From the NCBI RefSeq assembly GCF_041261445.1, contig NZ_JBGCCU010000004.1:372001-436000 (forward strand): a stretch of 64,000 bases of DNA. Direction: 5' to 3'. A program made the translations under genes and the position numbers. The notes under the pieces are model-generated. The model saw nothing but the letters and a program-made list of their open reading frames with translations, made no database searches and was not told the origin of the DNA. Of the stretch, positions 57,119 through 64,000 are shown piece by piece. This stretch comes from Catenulispora sp. EB89. GTDB taxonomy: Bacteria; Actinomycetota; Actinomycetes; Streptomycetales; Catenulisporaceae. Positions within the stretch are counted from its first letter, which is position 1, and the number at the start of each line of letters is the position of its first letter.

Positions 57119-58135
57119 TCAGTCGAACTCGGGCTCACCGAGATCGACGTCCAGCCCCTCCTCCGCGAGCGCCTCCTTCACCACCCGGAAGGCGATCGAC
57201 CCGGAGTACCCCTTGCGAGCGAGCATCCCGACCAGCCGCCGGGTACGCACCTGCGGCTCCAGCCCCTTGGTGGCGCGCAGCCGGGAGTCGACAAGTCGGC
57301 GCGCGGTGACGGCTTCCTGGTCCTCGTCGACCGCGGACAGCGCCTCGGCGGCGGTCTCGTCGTCGATGCCGCGCTTGCGCAGCTCGTAGCCCAGGGCCCG
57401 CTTGGCCAGGCCGCGCTCGGTGTGGCGGGAGCGGACGAAGGTCTCGGCGTAGCCGGCGTCGTCCAGGAGGTGCAGCTCCTCGAACCGGTCGAGCACCGCC
57501 TCGGCGATGTCGTCCGGGATCTCCTTCTTGCGCAGCTTGTCGGCCAGCTGCGACCGGGTCTGCATCTGCCGGCCCAGGTGGTACATCAGGATGTTCTTCG
57601 CGCGCTGCTCCAGCTTCTCGCGCGACTGCGGTGGCTTCGGCTTGTCGGCGTCGGCCGGATCGCGGTCCTTGCGGCGCGACGACCAGCCGCCGGAGCTTTT
57701 CTTGGCGGCGCTCTTCTTCGCGGACGCAGATCCGCCACGCCGGTCATCGCCGAAGCCGCCCGAGGAGCGGCGCTCCCGCTCCGGACGCTCCGACTGCTCC
57801 GACCGCTTCGGCACGGCGCCACCCCGGCGGCCGGCGCCATCGGCGAGCGACGCCCAACCGCTCGGGCCCGCATCCGCACCGGGTTCCGCTGCCGCGGCCC
57901 AGCCCGGCGCGCCGTCGCCCGACCCGCTCTGCTCCGCCCGCGCCGAGCCCGCATCACGCGCGCCCGAACTCCCACCGGCACCGGGTTCCGCTGCCGCGGC
58001 CCAGCCCGGCGCGCCGTCGCCCGGCCCGCCCGCGTCCGACCCGGCCGAAGCCTGTTCGCCCGCGTCCGACCCCGCGTCGGCCAACCAGTCGGGACCGGCT
58101 CCCTCATCCTGGAACCGGCCCCAACCGGCGCTCAC
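57119..58135 (-). CDS. recX: Regulatory protein RecX with long low-complexity N-terminal extension
   Basis: 338 aa. The RecX fold is in the last 170 residues: AKNILMYHLGRQMQTRSQLADKLRKKEIPDDIAEAVLDRFEELHLLDDAGYAETFVRSRHTERGLAKRAL, with three helical repeats. RecX caps RecA filaments and inhibits recombinase activity. The first 165 residues are disordered, Ala/Gly/Glu-rich and then Lys/Arg-rich, and contain a 34-residue repeat unit. Typical RecX is 150-200 aa. It starts 3 bp after the recA stop, so translation is coupled. Confidence 0.95.
   Translation of the reverse strand: MSAGWGRFQDEGAGPDWLADAGSDAGEQASAGSDAGGPGDGAPGWAAAAEPGAGGSSGARDAGSARAEQSGSGDGAPGWAAAAEPGADAGPSGWASLADGAGRRGGAVPKRSEQSERPERERRSSGGFGDDRRGGSASAKKSAAKKSSGGWSSRRKDRDPADADKPKPPQSREKLEQRAKNILMYHLGRQMQTRSQLADKLRKKEIPDDIAEAVLDRFEELHLLDDAGYAETFVRSRHTERGLAKRALGYELRKRGIDDETAAEALSAVDEDQEAVTARRLVDSRLRATKGLEPQVRTRRLVGMLARKGYSGSIAFRVVKEALAEEGLDVDLGEPEFD
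57876..58023 (-). repeat. 102-bp-spaced direct repeat in recX
   Basis: An identical 46-bp segment occurs at 57876-57921 and 57978-58023, giving the protein unit GDGAPGWAAAAEPGA twice, 34 residues apart. It is in frame, in the disordered N-terminal extension. Confidence 0.85.
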
Positions 58136-58138
58136 CTA

Positions 58139-59293
<1,155 letters not shown>

Positions 59294-59337
59294 GGGTGCC
59301 TGCCTTAAGTTCCGGTACTTCACGTCTGACGGTCTTG

Positions 59338-59360
59338 AAGCTAGAGGACGCCACTGACAA
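59338..59360 (-). promoter_or_regulatory. RecA-NDp (PafBC/ClpR-type) DNA-damage promoter of recA
   Basis: On the minus strand TTGTCAGTGGC (59350-59360) is followed after 6 bp by TAGCTT (59338-59343), matching the RecA-NDp consensus TTGTCRGTGG-N8-TAGggT known from mycobacteria and streptomycetes, where PafBC (or ClpR) acts. It lies 45 bp before the recA start. No LexA box (GAAC-N4-GTTC type) is seen in the 106-bp gap. Confidence 0.8.
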
Positions 59361-59399
59361 AAACTGACTCGGCCGCGTCCACCGGTGCCTGACCGCCTC

Positions 59400-60752
59400 T
59401 CACGGTACCTGGGACGCCGCGTCTTCTTGCACCGAACGCCCCGGAATGTTGTCCGGCGCCACAACCTCCGCCGCGACCCCGGGCCGCCTTACCGCCGTCA
59501 CCACCACGAGCACTGCGACGGGCGCCAGCAGCGCCACCGCCAGCCCGGCCAGCCACGAGTACCCGAGCGTCCCGACCACCAGCCCGGCCAGCGCCGCGCC
59601 GGCCGCCGAAGAACCCTGCATCACGAAGTCGCTCGCGCCCTGCACCGACGGCCGCACCCGGTCCGGCGTCGACTCGGTGAGCAGCGTCGACCCGGCCACC
59701 ACCCCGCAGGACCACCCGATCCCCAGCAGCAGCAGCCCGACGACCATGTACGCCCGCGACCCCATCGGCGCCGACCCGACCACCAGGCACGCCGCGGTCA
59801 GGATCGCCAGCCCGGCGCCGAGCACCGGGATCCGCCCGACCCGGTCCACAGCCGCCCCGACCAGCGGCGAGAACGCGTACATCCCGGTGATGTGCACGGA
59901 CAACACCAGCCCGATCACCGTCACCGACATGCCGTCGGCGTTCATGTGCACCGGCGTCATCGACATCACCGACACCATGACGGTGTGCGAGACGGCCACC
60001 ACCGCGATCGCCAGCACCGCGCGCGGCGACTCGGCGATCACCGCGAAGGACTCCTTGAGCGTCAGCCGCTTCGGCGCCGCGACGTCCTCCCCGCGCAGCT
60101 CCCGCGCCACCAGCAACGGATCGGGACGCAGCAGCAGGCCGAGCACCAGCCCCGCGCCGCAGAGCGCGACCCCCGACCACAGGAAGGCCCCGGCCAGCGG
60201 CGGCAGCCCGAGCGCCCGCGCCGTCCCCTCCGCCGGGTGCCCGAGGTTCGGGCCGAGGATGGACCCGACCGTCACCGCCCAGATCACCATCGACAGCGCC
60301 CGGCCCCGCCGCTCGGCCGGCGCCAGGTCGGTGCCGGCGTACCGGGCCTGGAGGTTGACCGCCGAGGCCGAGCCGAACAGCGCCATCCCGCCGAGCAGGA
60401 GCGGATAGAAGTGCAGCCGCGCGGCCAGGATGATGACCAGGGTCCCCGCGACCGCGGCCCCGTAGCCGAGGACCAGGCCGGGCCGCCGGCCGCGCGCCGC
60501 CATGACGCGCGAGAGCGGGATGGTCGCGAACGCCGCGCCGAGCGAGGAGAACGTGCCGGTCAGCCCGGCCAGCCCGGCGTTCCCGGTGATCTCCTTGGCC
60601 AGCAGCGTGGACAGCGAGAACCCGGTCGAGGAGCCGACGCCGCCGAGGATCTGGCTGCCGATGAGGATCCGGACGGTGCGCCGCTGGACCGCCGCCGCGC
60701 GTCCGGCGAGGTCAGGCGAGGGCGGCGATATTCGGGAGTCGGCTGCGGTCAC
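59400..60752 (-). CDS. MFS transporter (12 TM)
   Basis: 450 aa from GTG 60752. Twelve helices: [24 protein letters not shown] (helix 1), [32 protein letters not shown] (loop/motif region), and a large central loop ([26 protein letters not shown]). It belongs to an MFS group of unassigned export function. The start seems leaderless: TACGTT (complement of 60759-60764) ends 6 nt before the GTG. It lies upstream of recA, on the same strand. Confidence 0.9.
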   Translation of the reverse strand: MTAADSRISPPSPDLAGRAAAVQRRTVRILIGSQILGGVGSSTGFSLSTLLAKEITGNAGLAGLTGTFSSLGAAFATIPLSRVMAARGRRPGLVLGYGAAVAGTLVIILAARLHFYPLLLGGMALFGSASAVNLQARYAGTDLAPAERRGRALSMVIWAVTVGSILGPNLGHPAEGTARALGLPPLAGAFLWSGVALCGAGLVLGLLLRPDPLLVARELRGEDVAAPKRLTLKESFAVIAESPRAVLAIAVVAVSHTVMVSVMSMTPVHMNADGMSVTVIGLVLSVHITGMYAFSPLVGAAVDRVGRIPVLGAGLAILTAACLVVGSAPMGSRAYMVVGLLLLGIGWSCGVVAGSTLLTESTPDRVRPSVQGASDFVMQGSSAAGAALAGLVVGTLGYSWLAGLAVALLAPVAVLVVVTAVRRPGVAAEVVAPDNIPGRSVQEDAASQVP

Positions 60753-60850
60753 ACGTGGAACGTAGCGGGGATCCTTACGGTGCCGGAAGGGTCGTTCCGG
60801 CTGTGGAACTGACGGATCCGGCCGAGGGCGGGCCGGACCGCGGGCGCCGA

Positions 60851-61633
60851 CTAGCCGCGGCGCTCGACCTGCGCCCGGATGGTCCGCATGATCGGTCCCA
60901 GTTTGTCAGGGCCGATGCCGTAAACCATCTGCTGCAGATCGGGCTTCGGCACGTAGGTGACGCCGCCGAACGTGGTCATGGTCATCCACATGCACCCGGT
61001 CGCCTCGGCCGCCATGGCCCCGGACTGCCCCAGCGTCGAGGTGCAGCCCGCGGTTCCGCCGTGGTCGCCGGGGTCGATCGTCACGTGGTTGTTCGTGAAC
61101 CGGGTGCCGTTCACGTCCTGGAAGCTCGGCGGAACTGACTCCGCGGCGGTCAGCTTGGCGGGGTCGAAACCGGTGCCGTTGTAGCCGGCCACGACGATGT
61201 AGACGTCGTACTGGGGGTCGTCGTAGACGCCGACGACCGGGTTGTCGTTCTCGACGCCCAGCGGTCCGGCGGCCTGCTGGAGCGTGGTCATGATGGTCTT
61301 GAGCGTGGCGGCCGGGGGCTGGACCCGCTTGAGGCCTGTGACCGAGTCGGGAGCGGACAGGACCCAGATTCCGCTTGCCGGTGCTGGCGTCGCGGTCGCC
61401 GTCGCCGTCGCCGGTGCCGGTGCTATCGCGGTCGTGGTCGCCGTCGCGGGCACGGGCGCCGACGGTCGCGCCGCCCCCGGCCCCGGCCCCGGCCCCGAGG
61501 CCGCACTGGTACTCGCACCGAAGGGCGAACCAGTGCCCGAACCCGTCTGCCCCGTCGACTGGCACCCGGCCATCGCCAGCACCACCGCAGTCCCCGCCAC
61601 GGAAACCGCCGATCGGCGTATCCCTGAATTCAT
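60851..61633 (-). CDS. Hypothetical lipoprotein
   Basis: 260 aa from ATG 61633. Lipobox AMAGC (Cys near residue 24), then a Ser/Gly and Pro/Ala/Thr-rich tether to about residue 88. A globular domain of about 170 residues follows with two Cys (GTAGCTSTL and ATGCMWMTMTTFGGVTYV), likely disulfide-bonded. It resembles many uncharacterised actinobacterial lipoproteins. I see no enzyme motif. It is divergent from a LysR gene (71 bp). Confidence 0.8.
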   Translation of the reverse strand: MNSGIRRSAVSVAGTAVVLAMAGCQSTGQTGSGTGSPFGASTSAASGPGPGPGAARPSAPVPATATTTAIAPAPATATATATPAPASGIWVLSAPDSVTGLKRVQPPAATLKTIMTTLQQAAGPLGVENDNPVVGVYDDPQYDVYIVVAGYNGTGFDPAKLTAAESVPPSFQDVNGTRFTNNHVTIDPGDHGGTAGCTSTLGQSGAMAAEATGCMWMTMTTFGGVTYVPKPDLQQMVYGIGPDKLGPIMRTIRAQVERRG

Positions 61634-61704
61634 GGCGCCAACGATGCCGAGGCCGCAGGGTTCTTAATACAAAGCCTTGCTCATCCGTATATGAAGCACC
61701 GCTA

Positions 61705-62730
61705 ATGGAGCCTGTGGACATCGACCCCCGCCGCCTCCTGGTCCTGCAAGCCGTCGCCGAAGCCGGCACCCTGGCCGGCGCGGCCCGGCTCCTCGGCCAC
61801 ACCCCCTCCGCCGTCTCCCAGCAGCTGAACCGGCTGGAGCGCGAGGTCGGCACCGAACTCGCCGAGCGCGGCGCGGGCCGCCGCGGACAGGTCGAGCTGA
61901 CCGCCGCCGGCCTGGTGCTGGCGCGCGCCGGGAAGGCCCTGGACGAGACGCTCACCGAGGCCGAGCGGCAGCTGGCCGCGGTGACCGGCCAGGTCCAGGG
62001 CCCGGTGACGATCGGCGCCGGGCCCGGGAAGATGCTGCAGCTGGCCGCCGAGACCGTCGGCGAACTCGCCCGCACCCGGCCGGAGCTGGAGCCCCGGGTG
62101 GTCGAGACCGAGGCCGGGCCGGGCCTGGCGGACCTGCGGCTGGGCGCCCTGGACGTGCTGATCCTGGCCGACGACCGGCAGACGCCGCTGGCGGTGCCGC
62201 CCGGCTGCCGGGCCAAGATCTTCCTCGCGGACGAGTACCGGATCGCCGTCCCGGACGACTGGGAGACGCCGGCGACCGCCGCGGAGCTGACCGGGCGCCC
62301 CTGGATCACCGCTCCCCCGGACTCGCCGCAGGGCCGGTGCTTCGCGCGGTTCGCCGCCGAACACGGCGTCGTGCCGTCCGTGGAACACCGGGCGGCGCAC
62401 CCTTTCTCGCTCCCGGGCCTGGTCCGGAACCGCCTCGGCGCGGTCCTGACGGCCCGCTTCCTCAGCGACGGGTTCCAGAACGCGACCGTCACGGACATCC
62501 CGGTGACCGGGCAGTACCTGCTCCGGGTCATGTACCGGCCGACCCCCGCGGCCGACGCCGCGATGCGCGCGGTGCACGCCACGATGCTCCAGATCGGGGA
62601 ACGCGACGTCGCGACCGGCGAGCACCCGCGGGACATCCCCGTGCTGCGGATGAAGGACCCCTCGGAAGAAGGCGGCCTGGAGATCCAGAAGATCCCCGTG
62701 TCCGGCGAGAACGGCCTCCGCCGCGGTTAG
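61705..62730 (+). CDS. LysR family transcriptional regulator
   Basis: 341 aa from ATG 61705. Winged helix: RLLVLQAVAEAGTLAGAARLLGHTPSAVSQQLNRLEREVGTELAERG, the QQLxRLE type common in actinobacteria. Effector domain about 95-300. A tatatg -10-like box lies 11 nt upstream. A C-terminal extension of about 40 residues (RDIPVLRMKDPSEEGGLEIQKI) is unusual. Targets may include the divergent lipoprotein gene or itself. It is convergent with the SDR gene (15 bp). Confidence 0.9.
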   Translation: MEPVDIDPRRLLVLQAVAEAGTLAGAARLLGHTPSAVSQQLNRLEREVGTELAERGAGRRGQVELTAAGLVLARAGKALDETLTEAERQLAAVTGQVQGPVTIGAGPGKMLQLAAETVGELARTRPELEPRVVETEAGPGLADLRLGALDVLILADDRQTPLAVPPGCRAKIFLADEYRIAVPDDWETPATAAELTGRPWITAPPDSPQGRCFARFAAEHGVVPSVEHRAAHPFSLPGLVRNRLGAVLTARFLSDGFQNATVTDIPVTGQYLLRVMYRPTPAADAAMRAVHATMLQIGERDVATGEHPRDIPVLRMKDPSEEGGLEIQKIPVSGENGLRRG

Positions 62731-62745
62731 CCGGAACGCTGCCGG

Positions 62746-63474
62746 TCAGAACGTGGTCGCCGCCAGCGCTTCGTAGAAGGGGCGGGGGTCTGCGGCGAGC
62801 GAGCTCTTGACCGTCCGGCTCCACTCGTCCACGAGCACCTCCCAGGCCCCGGCCTCGACGCCGTCCAGCGCGGCGCGCGCGACCTCGACCGGCGGCAGCT
62901 TCTCGCTGTCGAACGCGGCGCTCATGTCGGTGTCGGCCAGGCCCAGGTGCACGCCGGTGACCAGGGTGCCCTGGTCGGCCAGTTCGAGGCGGACGCTGTT
63001 CACCATCGCCCACGCCGCGGCCTTGGCGACGTGGTAGGCGTTGGCGCCGGGATACGCGAACCACGACATCGCTGACAGGAGGTTCACCACCGCGCCGCCA
63101 CCGTTGCGCCCGAGCACCGGGGCGAACGCCCGGATCATCTGCAGGGACCCGAACAGATGGGTCTCCAGTTCCAGCCTGATCTGGTCCAGGTCCCCGGCGA
63201 CCATGTCCTGCCAGGTGTTGGACCCGGCGTTGTTGACCAGCAGGGTGACGTCCGGCGCCTGCTCGGCGGCGCGGCGCACGGCGGCGGGGTCGGTGACGTC
63301 CAGGGCGAGGGGTACGACGCGGTCCGCGTCCAGGCCGTCGAGGCTCATGTCCTCGGGCCGGCGCGCGGCGGCGTAGACCTTGGCGGCACCCCGGTCGAGC
63401 AGGTGCGCGGTGAAGGCGCGGCCGAGTCCGCGGTTGGCGCCGGTGACGAGTGCGATCGATCCGTTGATCTCCAT
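62746..63474 (-). CDS. Short-chain dehydrogenase/reductase (SDR)
   Basis: 242 aa from ATG 63474. Classical SDR: nucleotide loop TGANRGLG, NNAG, and the Ser-Tyr-Lys active site in LLSAMSWFAYPGANAYHVAK. The cofactor is NADP or NAD; an AARRPEDM loop with two Arg after strand 2 favours NADP(H). The substrate is unknown. The gene looks leaderless (TAGCGT 7 nt before the ATG) and lies behind a MerR-type stretched promoter; the divergent MerR gene is its likely activator. Confidence 0.92.
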   Translation of the reverse strand: MEINGSIALVTGANRGLGRAFTAHLLDRGAAKVYAAARRPEDMSLDGLDADRVVPLALDVTDPAAVRRAAEQAPDVTLLVNNAGSNTWQDMVAGDLDQIRLELETHLFGSLQMIRAFAPVLGRNGGGAVVNLLSAMSWFAYPGANAYHVAKAAAWAMVNSVRLELADQGTLVTGVHLGLADTDMSAAFDSEKLPPVEVARAALDGVEAGAWEVLVDEWSRTVKSSLAADPRPFYEALAATTF

Positions 63475-63481
63475 GTCGGTT

Positions 63482-63513
63482 ACGCTAAAACCTCACGTTG
63501 ACGTGAGAGGCAA
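63482..63513 (-). promoter_or_regulatory. MerR-type stretched-spacer promoter of the SDR gene
   Basis: On the minus strand TTGCCT (63508-63513) and TAGCGT (63482-63487) are 20 bp apart (19 if the -10 is read as TTAGCG), longer than the optimal 17. The palindrome ctcacgt-tg-acgtgag (63492-63507) fills the spacer, as in promoters activated by MerR/SoxR by DNA twisting. The -10 ends 7 nt before the SDR ATG. Confidence 0.75.
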
Positions 63514-63528
63514 GTCGGAGGCGGACTG

Positions 63529-63873
63529 ATGCGTATCGGGGAATTGGCGACGCGGTCGGGCGTCAGCGTCCGCGCGCTGCGCTACTACGAGGAGCAGGGC
63601 CTGCTGATCCCGGAACGCAGTTCCTCGGGCCAGCGCCATTACCCGGAGGCCGCGGTCGAGCTGGTCCGCTTCTTCCAGCAGATGTACGCAGCGGGGTTGA
63701 CCAGCAAGAACATCGCCGGACTGCTGCCCTGCTACGACGCCGGCCACACCGATGCGCAGCAGCGCGGCATGCTGCACGCCGAGCGGGACCGGATCCGCGA
63801 CCGGGTCGCGCAGCTCCAGGACGCGCTGCACCGGCTGGACGAGATCATCGCGGTCACCGACACCCACCCCTGA
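63529..63873 (+). CDS. MerR family transcriptional regulator
   Basis: 114 aa, with ggagg before the ATG. N-terminal MerR winged helix: MRIGELATRSGVSVRALRYYEEQGLLIPERSSSGQRHYPEAAVELVRF. A coiled-coil dimerisation helix (about 80-108) follows. There is one Cys (LLPCYD) but no metal or [2Fe-2S] cluster motif as in SoxR, so the signal is unknown; it may be oxidative or a small organic compound. It probably activates the divergent SDR gene. Confidence 0.92.
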   Translation: MRIGELATRSGVSVRALRYYEEQGLLIPERSSSGQRHYPEAAVELVRFFQQMYAAGLTSKNIAGLLPCYDAGHTDAQQRGMLHAERDRIRDRVAQLQDALHRLDEIIAVTDTHP

Positions 63874-63883
63874 CGCCTACAAG

Positions 63884-64000
63884 CTAGAAGTACGGAAGAT
63901 CCCGATCCCGGGCGACAGCGCCCCAGATGTCCTTGACATCCACGCCGTCCCGCAGCGCCTCCATCACGGTGCGCCCACCGAGGTCGCTCATCACATGATC
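63884..64000 (-). CDS. DUF3046 protein, 3' end only
   Basis: The last 38 codons lie in the window and the gene continues past the right edge. The end reads DLGGRTVMEALRDGVDVKDIWGAVARDRDLPYF, matching the C-terminus of the small DUF3046 proteins of actinobacteria (GGRTVxEAL, xVWRAV). From memory, DUF3046 is often encoded upstream of recA. Here five genes lie between them. Function unknown. Confidence 0.75.
   Translation of the reverse strand, partial: DHVMSDLGGRTVMEALRDGVDVKDIWGAVARDRDLPYF

Noticed and set aside
59310-59330. Possible LexA box near recA
   Set aside because: aagttccggtactt does not have the GAAC-N4-GTTC symmetry.

Overview
The window is chromosomal DNA of a high-GC Gram-positive actinobacterium. 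Signs are strong third-position GC bias, many GTG/TTG starts, a DUF3046-recA-recX-rny block, a Ser/Thr kinase with one transmembrane helix, and promoters of mycobacterial/streptomycete style. The many secreted carbohydrate-active enzymes and one-component regulators suggest a soil mycelial lineage (Streptomyces- or Catenulispora-like); the genus is an inference I cannot test here. No rRNA, tRNA, CRISPR array, prophage or intact insertion sequence was found.

Layout. 0-7.9 kb: the 5' end of a LigB-like dioxygenase gene, a receptor kinase and a pseudokinase paralogue in tandem, then miaB and an mraY homologue on the minus strand. 8-10.7 kb: a GNAT acetyltransferase divergent from a serine hydrolase and a Ser/Thr dehydratase. 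10.7-23 kb: three secreted carbohydrate-active proteins (CBM6-CBM6-F5/8-GH3 glycosidase, PL7 alginate lyase, large beta-helix enzyme) around a TetR/MFS efflux pair. 23-25.7 kb: a lipoprotein, then a LysR gene divergent from an NADP-dependent oxidoreductase.

25.7-41.9 kb is a divergent glycan-use locus. On the minus strand are an ABC sugar importer (SBP and two permeases), ThuA, a Gfo/Idh/MocA dehydrogenase and a 2-hydroxyacid dehydrogenase. On the plus strand are a secreted GH42-like protein, a GH38 alpha-mannosidase, an unusual regulator and a DUF2264 protein. The likely flow is extracellular trimming, import, then intracellular cleavage and oxidation of a mannose-containing glycan. The regulator is the most striking gene of the window: an IS630-type transposase with its catalytic acids lost, fused to a ROK repressor.

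42-54 kb holds small regulator/effector pairs: ArsR-like and serine hydrolase, LysR and MFS, MarR and isochorismatase-like, XRE/MmyB and MFS. Membrane and lipoprotein genes of unknown role lie among them. 54-64 kb is core: a DUF2330 protein, rny, recX, recA with a RecA-NDp (PafBC/ClpR-type) promoter, then MFS, lipoprotein, LysR, SDR and MerR genes, and the 3' end of a DUF3046 gene at the right edge.

Several genes look leaderless: a TANNNT-like hexamer lies 6-7 nt before the start codon and no ribosome binding site is visible. One 19-bp gap appears to serve two divergent leaderless genes.
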